Positions 31,757 through 44,912 of a DNA stretch of 50,256 nt are shown one piece after another. The translations under genes and the position numbers were made by a program. The stretch's first letter is position 1, and each line of letters starts with the position of its first letter. The stretch is from Phaeoceros laevis. Its lineage: Eukaryota > Anthocerotophyta > Anthocerotopsida > Notothyladales. The stretch is from assembly GCA_049999765.1 (NCBI GenBank), contig JBNGIQ010009283.1, forward strand, positions 156,013 through 206,268. The letters run 5' to 3'. The notes below the pieces were generated by a model, which did no database searches, had not been told where the DNA came from, and worked only from the letters and a program-made list of their open reading frames with translations.

Positions 31757-32654
31757 ATGGTGGTGCTGCTGCTCCGCGGCCGCCGCATGCGCAGCTGCCC
31801 GCATGCCCGAGTAGGGCACATTGACGTTGATGCGCGAGGAGGAGGAGTCGCCCGGCCTGCCGCTGTTGTTGCTGTCGAAGGCGGAGGAGGCCCCCGCCAG
31901 GTACATGTCCAGGTCGTGGTGCGCCGAGTCGGTGCGGGCCGAGTGGTACTGCCCGCCCAGGGACGCGCCTCCCAGAAAGTCCTCCAGCTTGGGCCCGTCC
32001 CGCTCCTGCTTCAGCTCGAATTGGGCTGAGAGCTGCTGGTGCTGATCCCCGCCGCCGCCGCCCAACTGGTAGTGCTGCGATTGCACGCAGTGGCTGTCCG
32101 TCTGCATCGGCCTCGACAGTGCGTGCCAGCTATCTGCTGCCATGCCCACCACCACATTCCATTCACTCACTCACTCCTTTTCAACATTCACAAATCAAAC
32201 AAGCAGAAAGAAGCAAGGCCCTTCCTTAACGACGGAAGGAAGGCAGGAAGGAAGGAAGCTCAAGGCAAGGCAGATAGCACAATGAATGAATGAATGAAAC
32301 AAGCAGCAGCATTGCTCATTGCCGTTGAAAGGAAGAAGAGAGGAGGTTATGCCCTTGGAAGCAGCATGTATACATACCTTTAGGTTGCTGAGACCGGCTA
32401 AAGGCTTCCATGATGCACAGAGAGCCGTCGGCGGAGGACATGGCCAGATTGTCCATGGAGGAGGAATGCGGTGGGGTCTGCTGCAGCGCGCCTAGACTGC
32501 TGAAGCAGGCGTCATTGCTGTTGTTGTTGGAGGTGGTGGAGGAGGGGCCCCGGCCGCCGCCGCCGCCGCCGGAAGGGTCGGCCGCATCGATGGTGAGGTG
32601 TGGCGAGAGGGAAAACGCCAGCCAATTGTTCACCGAATTGTTGACAGACCTCAT
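28071..32654 (-). CDS. AIL: AINTEGUMENTA/PLETHORA-class double-AP2 transcription factor, 9 exons
   Basis: Exons (minus strand): 32654-32378, 32136-31011, 30756-30674, 30481-30473, 30173-30085, 29688-29615, 29449-29399, 29271-29195, 29044-28071. All have GT-AG borders and consistent phase, giving 2760 nt and 919 residues. The N-terminus [19 protein letters not shown] is the class signature. An in-frame ATG at 32729 would add 25 residues; I prefer 32654 by family resemblance. Exon 2 encodes long Gln/His tracts (13 Q in one run). AP2 repeat 1 (about 461-527) includes [28 protein letters not shown] and [20 protein letters not shown]. The linker is [20 protein letters not shown]. Repeat 2 (about 562-625) includes [28 protein letters not shown] and [18 protein letters not shown]. 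The C-terminal ~300 residues are Gln/Ser/Ala-rich, likely activating. Exon 4 is the 9-nt micro-exon that supplies VYL. Nuclear regulator of meristem and embryo identity by family knowledge. Confidence 0.95.
30473..30481 (-). other. 9-nt micro-exon of the AP2 gene
   Basis: On the minus strand the sequence cttcag|tctatcttg|gtaagt has an acceptor and a donor exactly nine bases apart. Spliced in, it restores Q-VYL-G within AP2 repeat 1, as in AINTEGUMENTA-lineage genes of other plants. Automated gene finders commonly miss exons of this size. Confidence 0.93.
31535..31767 (-). repeat. CAG/CTG trinucleotide tracts within AP2 exon 2
   Basis: Two pure or nearly pure CTG runs on the plus strand (about 31541-31568 and 31721-31756) encode polyglutamine in the AP2 protein. 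They are in-frame and potentially length-variable. Confidence 0.9.
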
Positions 32655-34721
32655 TCGTTGGGTGAGATCACCGGGCTGAGGCAGCAGCAGGCCTGGGGGC
32701 ACGCAAGGAGCGCAGGCCACCTCTAACATGAAGTTACCGGCCGGAATGCGCTCGCGAGCGCGCCACCTGTTTGCTAATCCTGCCTCTGCCTGCCTGCCTG
32801 CCTGCCTGCCTGCTTGTGCCCACCTAGCTATGGCAGCTGGCTAGTGTGATGCATCCACCGGCTGCAAGTCCCTGCCCTCCTGCTAACTTGCTTGCTTGTG
32901 AAAAGCAAACCCAGCCAGTAATTGCCCGCCTGCCTGCTTGTGCTCTACATCCAAACTCCTAAACCCAGCCAGCCGGCAATGGGGTTGTGGCCAAATTCTT
33001 GACTGCTTGGCGTTGCGTGGCTGGCTGTTGAAGCAAAAGCCAAATTGAAAGCGAGCAGGCAGCAGCAAACACAGACAGACTAGAGAAGCCAAGCCAAGCT
33101 CAGGCCTTGGCTAGCTAGCGGCGAGTGCAGTGGACACAATGCGACAATTGGGAGTGGAGGCAGAGCAAGGAGCAGTGGTGGCTGCAACAAGTGCTGCGCT
33201 GCTGCTGCCGCTTGCTGCTGATTGTGGCAACAAGAAACACCAACTGTAGGGACTTATAAAACGGAGGAGGAGGATGAAGGAAGAGGCATGGCCAGTGGGG
33301 AGTGGGAGTGAATCAAAGCACAGGCAGAGAGAGAGGGATGTGAGAGAGGAAGCAGCAGTCAGGTCCGCCGGGTCGCCGCTGGTGCGACTCCCGAGCCAAG
33401 TTGCTCGCTAGCTAGCGATGATCGGGACCGGCTGGGCTGGGCTGGGCTGGACTGGCTGCTCCCGGCAGGACAGGGCAGCACCGGGCTCGGCTGGGGAGGA
33501 TCAGGACTTCCAAGGACTCCTCGAGGAGCAGGAGCAGCCTCTTACTCTGGGGGGGGCGGAGAGAGAGATTAGACTCGGACCGGGAGGAGGAGGAGGCCGA
33601 GCTTGAGGCCAGAAACAGCAGCCACCACAGCATCAGCATCGGCCACTGCAACAGCAGCAGCAGCGGCAGCAGCAGCTGATGAGGGTGGCATGGCCAGGGC
33701 CGGCGAGGAGGAGCAAGCGCCACAACTGGGCAGCAGCACCGGTCTTGGGGTTGAAAGAGAGTCTAGCAAGAGCAAGGAGCCAGGAGGAGGAAGAGCATCT
33801 CCCCGGAGCGCCATGGAAGTGCGTGCATGCTCGAGGCGCCCGAGGGTCACAAACACACACGCACACACGCACAAGAGTAGCGCCTATAGACAAGTAGACA
33901 AGTGAAGTGAAGCGAGCAAGGAAGCGGAGCAAAAGGGAGAGCAAGCAACAAACGGGGAGGAGGAAGAAGGAGGTAGGGATTGAGGAAGGAGAGGTGGCGC
34001 GGGTGAGAGAGGAGGGCGAGGAAGAGGGCAGGCAGGAGGGGGAAGGGGAGGAAGGAAGGAGAGTTGCCTGTCGGCCATTGGCCACCCGGTTGAGCTGCGA
34101 TAAGCTTGGGCCTAACCCGCGTGGGTTAGTTAGGGCAGGTAATAAGGCTGGCCAGATCTTTTATTTCCCGAAATAGAGTAACTACTGCCTCCTGCCGCTC
34201 CGCAACAAAAACAAAGCAAAGCAAATGAATGGGTGGCGGACGCCCGCAAAAAATGGGGGGCCCCCATATACCCGCTGCGTTCCCTCCAGCCGGACGTCTG
34301 GACGTCGGTCCAGACCACTGGAGACTGGACTGGAGCGGACACCTCCCTCCCAAATTAAAACTAACGGAATGGAATTTGTCCGGCAGGCAATGGCAATGGG
34401 AATGCAAGTTTCCCCGACTTCCGGCACTGCCCTGCCCTGCCCTGCCAGGTCAGGCCCAGCGCCAGCCCGGCTTCACCCCGGCCTCCCCATTGGCGCTTGG
34501 CGGAATCTTTCTGCGCCGTCACGTGCTGCGGCGGCTGACATGGTCACACGTGCCCGGCCTCTCATGCCCCTCATGTCCATGCACGATATGAACAAGATAG
34601 CCATGCTTGGCCGCTTGGGCTTGGCTTCTCATTATTACCCCCCGCACCGCCACAAAGCCACCTCTTAAGAGCCTTGCTTTTTCATCCCTGGGCTGCATCT
34701 CATCATACACTACTCATGGGC
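32655..34721. other. Upstream region of the AP2 gene
   Basis: This probably contains the 5' UTR and promoter of the AP2 gene. A tgcc microsatellite lies at about 32786-32813. GA-rich and CT-rich stretches are common (33300-34060). Open frames on both strands are low complexity (poly-Ser, Leu, Ala) and not convincing. Confidence 0.45.
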
Positions 34722-34821
34722 NNNNNNNNNNNNNNNNNNNNNNNNNNNNNNNNNNNNNNNNNNNNNNNNNNNNNNNNNNNNNNNNNNNNNNNNNNNNNNN
34801 NNNNNNNNNNNNNNNNNNNNN
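34722..34821. other. Assembly gap (100 N)
   Basis: Exactly 100 N. Its flanks do not repeat one another. Confidence 0.99.
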
Positions 34822-36888
34822 GGGGGTGGGGACCATCATGTCATGGCCCGTCATGCAACCAATAACAAACACCATGGCTGGGTTTTTTGGCTATGCATGC
34901 TGGTACTGGTAGGACTTGGCTGCCAAATCTGTGAGTGTATCTTGCCATTATTTTATCAATCCCCGGAACGTTCCGTCCGCGCCAAATAGGCAACGTAGAA
35001 ACAAACGAATCGTCTAGGCAGCCTGTCCAGCGCACGAAAGCGCCAAGGACTGGACCGAGGGGCCACTTAAGTTAGGAACGAACCAACGTAAGGATAGCCG
35101 GACAGAGGTGAGTGAATGAGAGCGAACCCCGAACCCCAAACCTTCTTGTCCCGTCTCCGCTGGTTGGTTGTTTTGGTTGCTTCTCTGTTTCTTCTTGCTT
35201 TGTATCTTTGTGGATGGTGTTTTGTTGTCACCAAACAATCCAAGTCGGTAAAGCCAACCCCATAGTGTCCCCATTCCCCCATTCCGAAGCGCTTGATTGA
35301 GCTCAGTATTAAGTAACCTCCTTTTTTCAAATGGGTTTGATTAGAGGGAAGCAAAAAAGGGAGCCACAAGAAACGATAAAGAAAACAAAGGGCGGAGAAG
35401 AAATGCGTCGGCGTGCCGTCAGCTGTGCCGCACAAGGCAGCCTATTGGAGGCTCCTCCCTTTGGGCTTTGTTTGCCATGTATGTTTGCGTTTGCTTGCTG
35501 CCATGCTTACTTTTTTCAAACCGGGTGCCTCCGGCCGTCCGCTGGTCCGTGATTAGAGGCGGCGGGTGGAGCCCACCGCGCAGCAAAGATTCTCGTTAGA
35601 CAGGCAGCAGGCCAGGCCTGGCAGCTCAGGCCCAGGGTTTGAGTTTTTCAACGACGGCCGTTGTCTGACGACGTGCCATTATTTCTGGCCCCCGAGCATA
35701 TTTTTCCGCTTTCCCGCATTTCTTTAAAGCTCCGGGCCCCATGGGCGTACGGGCTCGCCCACGCCAGCCGGGGCATATATTCCTCCCCACTCATTTCCTC
35801 TAACATATCTATCTACTCTCTCAGTCAGGGGCCCCCTCAACCAAAACAAGAAAATCACAAAAATCAAATAAAATAGAAACAGATAGTCTAGTCTAGCCTT
35901 TGCCCCTCCCTTCCCTTTGCGACTCGCGAGCATCATCCTTGTTTTTCGGGCAGGGCAGCCACAAAACAATCGGCACGTAATCAAATCGGCATATATGGTG
36001 AGCCTGGCTGGCCCCAGTCACAGCACCAGGCAGCCAACAACAAGAGCAACACCCGTCGACCAATCTCTCTCTAATTTTCCGGTCCCGTCCAAACAGGGCC
36101 CTCCCTCTCCCCCGCTTCCGGTCCCGGTTCCGGTTCCTGTTCCTCCTTCGATGTTGATTCCCTCCCCCTCTCCTTGTCGTTGAATTTTCCTTGCCCCATT
36201 CCACTCATTACATAAGCACAAAGCACACACTGCCCTGCCCTTCTCGATTTACACAAACCGCAGGCAGCACAGCAGCCTTTGCTGCCTTTCCCGGCCTGCC
36301 TCATCACATGCTATGGCATATGTAATACGGCCCATGGTTTTGTTCTCTAGCTACGTGGTAGAGTATATATTTGTAAGCACCAGATTGGCCACCAACCCGA
36401 CAAACCCCTCCTTCATCCCGCCGGTTTAAATGTTACCACGTCCGGACAAACCATCGGCCAATCTAGTGTACTAGATTGCTTTCTCAAAGCACATGTCGGT
36501 ATGCTAAATAATCTGGCTCCACTGCTGCGGCATCCCCAGGCCAAGCCCCCCAGAATCCATCCATCCATCCACTCCACCAATTCATTTCATTTCCTTTCCC
36601 GCTACAAATATCAAATTTTACGCCTGAATTGTCGTAAATATTAACCGATTCCAAACCAAAAAATATCTATTTTTGGCAGCAAATTTGGCTGCCACCATGT
36701 GCCTATGTCTCTCTCTAGAGTCCAGTCTCGCGACTTGTAATGGGGATAGCCTATTTTTTGCACCGACCATCTTGCCATAATGTGAGCTCCTTGCAACAAG
36801 GCTTTATAAAGTCAAACACACGTACAAGCCCACACAAACACATCGTGGCTGGCTAGCTGACCGGCTGAGTTGCTTGGCTTGGCTTCAC
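34822..36888. other. Intergenic, no gene recognised
   Basis: Composition goes from mixed to AT-rich. Short simple repeats occur (for example ccatccatccatcc near 36557). No coding, RNA or transposon signature was found. Confidence 0.45.
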
Positions 36889-36968
36889 ACTCCTAGTTCC
36901 CATAATACACGTAGTGGCCTTGCGGGTGTGTCTCCTAGTTCCCATAATACACGTAGTAGTCTTGGGCA
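36889..36968 (+). repeat. Short tandem duplication, about 44 bp
   Basis: ctcctagttcccataatac followed by acgtagtrg occurs twice (about 36890 and 36931). The gcgggtgtg at the end of the first unit is complementary to cacacccgc after the second, so the pair could form a small hairpin. Confidence 0.8.
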
Positions 36969-39105
36969 CACCCGCAGATGGCGTGGATAAGGTGGTTATG
37001 ATTGGCACTAATCAAAATCAACGGTGTTGGGAAATGAAAGGAGGTGTTGGACAACAAGTCAAACATAAGCCATCAATAACCCTATGGGGCCTGTGGCCCC
37101 CCCAACATACCGTATGGCAATTTCAGCTTATTTTTGTATACAACTTTGGTGTGAAAAGGTGTGCAGAGTAGTCCTGTTCCTCCTTGAGTCTTGACAAGTC
37201 CCATGCAATATGGTCAGGTCAGTCCCATGCAAAATATACTTGAGACTCTTTGCACATTTTCCTAAAGGAGACAAATATTATACACATGACAAAATATTAG
37301 AAGCATCAACCTTGGGCATGGGATCCACATGCAACACAAAAACCATAATTGTCTTTGAGCAAGTGGACCTTACTTGAGCTTCATGCCCTCCAGTCATTTC
37401 CTTCTTGACTTGTGTGGAGTCATTTCCTTCTTGACTTGTGTGGAGACATGCATCACACCCTTAGTATCCAAAAATGACACATATAGAGACAAAAAAACAT
37501 TTGGATTCAAACCTAGGATTTGCTTTACAGCTGTGCATTTTTTGTAGTTTCTAATATATACGTGAATTGAGTAAAATTGCACGAAAGAGCATGAACGTCA
37601 TGTACAAGGTGTGAACATCAAGACCAGATGTTTGTTGATCAAGAATTATGTGGGGACAGGAATATTCTTAGATGTGACATGCGAGGATTCTTGGCCGTGG
37701 CAAGGGTATCCGAGATTTTTGTCCTTATCGAGGTGCATAATTAATTATGGACAGTGAAATATAGGATGATATACTCATCTATGTGAGAGGTAAAAGCATA
37801 TGTTCCTTTGCAAATTGATAGCTTCCATGAGCCAATTTGTCTTGATTTTATCTTGTTTCTTATTCTCTCGAACGAATACACACAATATTTTTCTTAGATG
37901 AAATTGTCCTATATGTGAATTGCAGGTTTCTTTCACCCATCATCGTAATAACAAAGAGCATACAAAACAAGGGGGAAAATGTGGCACATAGGACAAAAAA
38001 CAACGCCGCATAACGAATTATGCATAAAGGAAACAACAAAACATATAAATCCCTACGGCTATATACGTTGGTAGCAAAAATTTCATGCTCTTCCCAAAGA
38101 TGACACATGCCAATCTAGTTGACAAGGCACGCAGCACACTTATCTAGAGAAGGTGAATGTGCCAAGGATGTTTGGCAATCCTATGAGTGAGTAAAAAATT
38201 GACACCGTGTTGACATTTGTGTCAAATTAATCAAGCAATGCTGTAATGTCTTTCTACTGCAATGGAATCAACATTGATTGAAAGCATTGTCACTTTATGA
38301 CACAAATGGTAATCTAGGTGTTCTGATTTGTCATGAGCCAAAATTAGGCAGAAATTTTACATTGGATGTAGAAGCCCATGATACTACGTAAGATGTCATG
38401 CTTAGTGAGACTCGGCATATATCCAATAATCACTTAGGGGACGATACTCAAAGGCACACGATGTTAAAAAGCACCTTGCTCCGTTCACATGGCATGACTA
38501 CCAGGCTACAATGACCATCCTTACATAAATTTATAGAAGTTGCATATGTATATTCTAAGTTAAGCTCCAAACAGAATATGTGCGAAAATCTAGATGCTAA
38601 TATATAGATCTACATATGGCTGATGGGAAATCTTGGAGTTGCTAATTCTATCTTCTTGTAAATAGAGTTGTTTATGCTTTTCATTATGTGAATGTTATAT
38701 TATCTAGTGTTTCAAAAGTGACATAGATCTCATTAGACAATAAGCATGTTTTGAAAATGGTGAAAAATGTACCCGCTGCAAATAATTTTCATGCCCGAAG
38801 AAGAAGAAGAAGCTTTATTGCATGGTTGTGGGTCCTTTGGGCCATGTAAGATATATACTATAATATCTATAAGGTCCATGTGAGATGTCCAAAATAGTTA
38901 TCACACATGGGGAAACCAAAATAGCTAAATGAAAACGAATGAAAAGAAGCATATAGCAGACTCCAAGAGAACCTTCTCTATAGATGCCGTGTAAGATAAT
39001 AGGATCCTAGCTTTGATTGCAACAATTAGGATAATAGATTCTGAAAATTGTTAGAAATTGGTGTGCTTGTGTAACTGTCAGAAATTGATGTGAGTGCAAC
39101 TGTTA
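36969..39105. other. AT-rich intergenic, apart from the listed repeat
   Basis: Long AT-rich stretch with few open frames. Probably decayed transposon sequence, but no domain is identifiable. A gaagaagaagaagaagc run lies at about 38798-38814. Confidence 0.4.
37391..37443 (+). repeat. Short tandem duplication, about 26 bp
   Basis: gtcatttccttcttgacttg followed by tgtgga occurs twice in direct succession without a mismatch. Confidence 0.9.
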
Positions 39106-39378
39106 GAAATTGATATGAGTGCTAGGTAGTTTTGAAATTAGCAACTAGCCATTTGCATGCATCACTAGGCAGCCACATACGAGGAGCATGGGTGCGAAAA
39201 AATAGAGAGAGCTAAATTTTTTTGAAGTGAGAGACGAGTTTTAGAAATTGATATGAGGAGGAGGTGATTTTGAAATTACCAACCAGCCATTTGGCATGCA
39301 TCACTAGGCAGCCACATACGAGGAGCATGGGTGGGAAAAAATAGAGAGAGCTAAATTTTTTTGAAGTGAGAGAAAAGA
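39106..39378 (+). repeat. Tandem duplication, about 135 bp units
   Basis: Two nearly identical units share agaaattgatatgag, gcatcactaggcagccacat, acgaggagcatgggtg and aatagagagagctaaatttt. The start of the first unit is itself preceded by shorter copies of the agaaattgatgtgagtgc motif from about 39050. Confidence 0.9.
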
Positions 39379-40634
39379 ATATTGGCAGTGAGGAGGGGGT
39401 TTTGTTTTTCTTCTTCTAGGCTTGGCTTTATGATGGTGGATGATACCCAATTGGTACAAATTAGTACAGTCCAAGATGTCACACCCACATAGCAGAAGTA
39501 GATAACATGGGTGATGGGGCCCAATGTTGCATGTGACTAGCATAGGATTTGTCAGGAGAAAAAGGAAATTTGACAGAGAGGAGTACCATTATTGGGAAAT
39601 ACCAAAGCGGTGGTCATACTTTGGAATTTGGGCAACATATTTTGTCTTTTGGCATCCTTCTTTTGAGGTTTCAAGTTATGATGTGATGAAATCAAATGAG
39701 TCAGCAATTTTGTTCCACACGTATGGAGGGGAGGATATTATTGTGGGGTTGTGGCTCTTTTGAAGTTGAAGGGGGTTTTTTTGGGAAAATACAAGGAAAA
39801 TATTTGAAAGTCAAGTCAAAATGCTTATGCATCGATCAAGGGTCAAGCATGGAAACAAAAAGGGGACGCAAAAAAAGACACATAAAGAGAGGGTGGTGCC
39901 TCACATGTGTAATCCACTCGGGGTGCGCGCTAAGGGGCCAACAAAGCAACATGAAGGCAACAAATTGCAAGCAGCTTGTGGACCGACGGACGTCCGCCTC
40001 TTTTCGTGATGCGGTGGCCCAAAGAAAAATTCCGCGAATTACGAGAAAAATCCGAAAAGCGGAAAGGGCAATCAAAGGAGGGAGGGAACGAACCAGAGCA
40101 AATTCTTGAAGAGCAAGGCAGTCAACGTGGATTTTTTTGTCTCGGCATCGGTAGCAGTGGGGGGCGGTGTAGCCTGGGTGGCATTGACCGGGTATTAAAT
40201 GGGCGGGGAGGACAATTTTGGGCGTTTTTGCTGCAGCTGTGAAGCCACAATAGCAGAATGCAACGCGTCAATGCATGGGGAAGAGAACACACGGATGACA
40301 TTGACTTGATGCGTATGTGGAGGGCGAGTTCACATCCCAACATGCTTGAGCGTGCTTAACTCGCTAATTTTACCTGGCGGCAGTAAATGTGGCCTCGCAA
40401 GCAAGGTGGCAGTCTAGGTGGAACTAGGGAGTCGGGGTCGGGTCGGGACGGGTGGGTACATTACATGTGGTGGTGTCTGCTAGGGTTGTGTGCCCCCCAA
40501 ATGCAGGGCAGGGGGAGGAGGCTGGGATCATCTCAGACAGACCAGTTGGCCTCGGGAGGCGGGCCCCCATACATACATATGTACTGTACACATGGTCAAA
40601 ATTGGAAACTGGCACTGACCAGCAGCAGAGCTAA
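39379..40634. other. Intergenic, no gene recognised
   Basis: Frames of 60-137 codons at 39524-40242 have no family resemblance. No RNA gene seen. Confidence 0.4.
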
Positions 40635-40734
40635 NNNNNNNNNNNNNNNNNNNNNNNNNNNNNNNNNNNNNNNNNNNNNNNNNNNNNNNNNNNNNNNNNN
40701 NNNNNNNNNNNNNNNNNNNNNNNNNNNNNNNNNN
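40635..40734. other. Assembly gap (100 N)
   Basis: Exactly 100 N. Just after it, ccgagatatggg followed by ccgacc occurs twice (about 40749 and 40808). Confidence 0.99.
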
Positions 40735-43700
40735 GCACGGCATGCCGCCGAGATATGGGACCGACCACTTGGAAGGAGCAATGAATATGGGTAGTGGGGG
40801 GTGCCTCCGAGATATGGGGCCGACCGGTGCCGGACCCTGATCCCGTGCCCCCGCCCGGGCTCCGCCCTTCCTTGTCCCTGGGCTATTATAGTCATTACTA
40901 GCCAGCACGCATGTTACTCCTAGTTATCTTTATGGTGGCAGCAGTTGCAGATGAGATCCCTTTTTGTGAAGTCAGCGCAGTGGAGAGACAAGCGGTTGCG
41001 AAAGAAGAGGAAGGTGTCTAGCCCAACCGGTGGGTGCTGCTGTAAGCAAATCAGTAGTAGTCCATCTAAAGTGCAGGTCATGAGGGCAACGGAGGGGGGC
41101 AATGAGGAGTTGAAGATAAGATCCAGGTAGCTAGGTCATGAAGCGCCGGCCCGGACCGGGCCGCCGGTCCAGGCCAGGGGGTGTACATGTACATGGTAAT
41201 AATATGGAGTGGACTAGTCTAGTGGGCTTGCGCAAAAGGTCAGCGAGCGATGGATCACGGCTGGGCTGGGCTGCTGTTTGTGTTGATGAATGATGTGTTC
41301 CTGGGGCAGTGTTTTGTGCCGGTGTCGCTTTGCTGTCCCCAATTGGGACTGTGGCTGTGCCTGATCCTTCCATTCCTTTTTTTTTTTTCCTTCCTTGGGC
41401 CTTCCTTGGGATGAGCTCTCGTAATCAGCCCCGCCGGTCCGTCCGTTTGGGAGATCAATCATGCCCTCCTACATTCCCCTCATCCCTACAACAGTGGACG
41501 CCACCACTTTGCTCCTGTGTACGCATACAGTCCCCTACATACATACAGTACCCGCCATAGCCATAGATGGGTTCCAGCACAAGACACCACTGTAGTCATA
41601 CTGTAGAGACCTGTACAATCCTATATTATAAATTATGAAGCGGGGGGAGGTGGAGGCTTCCAAGGCCCAGTCATCATGATTCCTTTAGCCTAATAAGCCT
41701 AGCCAGCCCGACCCCGACCGTTTCGGACAGTGCGGCGTACTGGTAGGGGCCGCTCCCTGGGCTGGCCCGCCCCGCCCTCCTGACTGTTGGCAGTAGAAGC
41801 AGGCCAGGCCAGGCCACGCCACTCCACTCCACCTTTTTCATGATGCTTGTAAAGTAAGAGTAAGATGGCCTGGAATCCTAGATCCTACCCCCGACTACTC
41901 TTATTATTTCACGTAGGCTGTGTAAGATAGTTTTTTTTTGTGATCCGGACCGGACTGGTGGGAGTCCACGACCGACCAGCATCGTCCTCACACAGTCCCA
42001 GCTGTGTGTTGTTTCCTCCTTTATCGAGAAAAGAGAAGCAACGAAACCAAAAGCCGAGCAGGCAGCAGCAGCAGCCACTTACACCACGGTCTTATGTTGT
42101 ACTAGCACCACCTAGACTAGTGTAGCTACCTCGATCGGCTCAGCTCATCAGGGACGGGTGGACGGACGATCATCAGACGCTTGGACTGGCACCTACGCAG
42201 AGAGACTAGTACTATTGCACTAGTCTCCTTATCGAGATATGTTGTATACACCGCACTGCATCACTGCATCTCTAGATATATGATAGCTGATGATTGTTGT
42301 ATCTGTTTCTCTCCTGGAGCGTGCCGTGCCATGCCGTGGCTACTCTATGCACACCTGCAAATACGTATGTAGCTCGTCTAATCAGCTTGGTGGTAAGGTA
42401 CAAAAACGCTGTCTTCTTTGGGTGGATTCAGCTCTCGTGCAATTGCGAGCGAGCAGGTAAAGCCAGCCAGCCAGCCAGCAGGCGTGTGGGCAGCCACATG
42501 GATGGGATCGGACTTGCATGGACTGCCTCCAACTTGGTGCTGCCAGTTGGAATTCCACTTGGCCCAGCCGCCCAGCCTCCTTGTTTGTTTGTTTGTTTGT
42601 ATGTAGGAAGGCGAGGCCTTGCCCAGGCCAGCCCCAATTTGAAGAAAGAGAGGAGGCCTAGGCTAGCTTTCCCTTTAAAGCCCTGCCTGAAGAAAAGGGA
42701 TCTATTCTCTCATCAAGATTGTTAAGACTGGGCTGTCGGGATTCCGGACAAGCATGATCCCACCTTCCCCTTTCTTTGCCTTTTTGCAACCGCAACCGAA
42801 CCAACCAGTTGGCTCCCAAATTGATTGATAAGCAAACAAACCGCCTCCCTGGCGTGGCCCTGGGCCAGGCCAGGCCAGTCCAGTCCGGATAACATTAGCC
42901 CACTGGCACGACACGTTGTGTGTGTTGAAGATGCGGAGAAGGATTAGAGGCGCAAAACCGGGACGCCGGCACACACTTGCAATTGCTTGTCGTTAAAGGC
43001 ACGTACAGTTCCCACCATATGTAAAGGAGGGGGAGAATAATAACAACAGACGTGGATGGCTGGCTGGCTGGCTGGCTGGTTAATTTAGCTACTGCACAGT
43101 GTGTGCAGACTGTGCAGGCGGGCAGGCAGGCAGGGTCAGCTCTGTGCCGCCCTGAGTGGCCGCCTGACTGCCGCCGCTCAATGTGGAGGCCGGGCGGGCG
43201 GGCCGGTTGCAGCACAGTGCCATGGCAGGCATGTTTGTACCAACGTCGCTAATTTGGCACAAGGCCAACACACCCGACCCGAGCTCGGTCTCTCCAGACT
43301 AACGACAAATTGCCTGCATGCATGGCATGGCATGGCATGCTCGGGGCGGGGTAAATTTAGTAAAAGGAGTCGTGGTGTGCCCAGCGCTGCAACTGGGCCG
43401 CTCATCACTGGATGCATGCGCTATTATCCTCTGCTTATTTAATGGATGCCGGGATTATTAGGCAACTGCCTGTACTGTTGTGGACTACTTACGTTGTAAG
43501 AAAGGATGGTTGGCATCATCATGATGATGATGCTGTGATGCTGGCTGGCAGGCCTACTAGCTAGCCCTCTGTTGGATTCCCTTTGCCCCCCGGTACAGTC
43601 CACTCCACATCTGTCCGATTCGCTCGTCTCGTCGGCTGCTCTCCCTCTTTTCTGCCCGCTCGGCAGCCAGCGCGGCCAGGCACGCGGGACTGGGTAGCAA

Positions 43701-44812
43701 CTGCCGGCCTACTACTACTCTACGCTACTACTGTAGTCCCCACCCAGCCTAGATATGCATTGCTATTCTAGATACTACTTCCAATCCCTTCTTTTTCCTT
43801 TTTCCCCTCCCTCCCTTGCTTCCACAAATTACCACCACTGGGCAGTACAAGTATGATGATTACGTAATATGTATGTAGGTAGGGTAGAGCACAAGCAGCC
43901 ACTAGACTACTCCCCTGCCTTCCTTGCAGGCGGGCGCTTGGCCTTCGTCTTCTTCTTCATTTGCCCCATTACAGATATTACAAAATCCAAAAAAACAAAG
44001 GGCGGTGGGTCCTCTGCCAGAATCTTTAAAATACTGGTGGTTGCAGAGAGATGCCCCAACGAACCTGCAAAGAAGGAAAGAAAGAAAGAGAAATGTCTCT
44101 CCTGTCCATATATGCCATTCGCATGGACCACGCCGCGGTTCATCATGTGCACAAAGGAAAAAAAATGACGGACGAAATTGAATGAATAAACCCTGCCCCC
44201 CCTGCCTTATAGCTAGACTACTACTAGTAGGCAGGCTGTAGCTGGAGACTGACCGACCACCTTCGCGTCTTGCTGCTGCTGCTGCTGCTTTTCAGCTTTT
44301 GATTCCCTTTCTCGCCTGCCTGGCCTGCCCAGGCACTGCCAGCCTCCGCTCCTCCCTCCATTCGTAGATATCCGCTATCCGTTCCGTCCCGTCCCATCAT
44401 GACAGCTAAGGCTAGAGAAAGGCAGGCAGGGGCGAAACGGGCAGGCAGTGGCAGGGAATAGAATGAGAATGTAAGGAATCGAATGGAATGGAATGGCGCT
44501 CACAAACGGACGCTCGTCTCGTCTCCACCGGTTCGCTTTGTCTACAAAATTCGAAGGGAGGGAGGGGTTGGTGAAATTTCGAGTTGGTTGCGCTTCCCCA
44601 CTTCGATTCTGGCGGAACGCCATGCCATCCCCCGCCTGGATATGGTCATGTGTACCCCAACTGCCATGTGACCTTCCGCTGACATCATCGCGGGGCCGGG
44701 GGCCAGGCCGAGTGAGGAAGCAAGGGGCCACCTTTTCTCCTTGTCTTGCTTCACCGACAGGATTTCGTGCCTCTTACTTTTGCCTCAAACTCCCCCCTCA
44801 TGTTCCGCTGCC
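40735..44812. other. Intergenic, no gene recognised
   Basis: Mixed to GC-rich sequence with many simple motifs: ggct and ccag tetranucleotide runs (about 42463-42480 and 43057-43080), tttgtttg (about 42582-42600) and gatgatgatg (about 43520-43535). No conserved domain, tRNA or transposon signature was found. Confidence 0.4.
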
Positions 44813-44912
44813 NNNNNNNNNNNNNNNNNNNNNNNNNNNNNNNNNNNNNNNNNNNNNNNNNNNNNNNNNNNNNNNNNNNNNNNNNNNNNNNNNNNNNNNN
44901 NNNNNNNNNNNN
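44813..44912. other. Assembly gap (100 N)
   Basis: Exactly 100 N, no repeated flanks. Confidence 0.99.

Noticed and set aside
31298-32029. 243-codon plus-strand frame
   Set aside because: Antisense shadow of AP2 exon 2, consisting of Val/Leu runs that mirror the CAG tracts.
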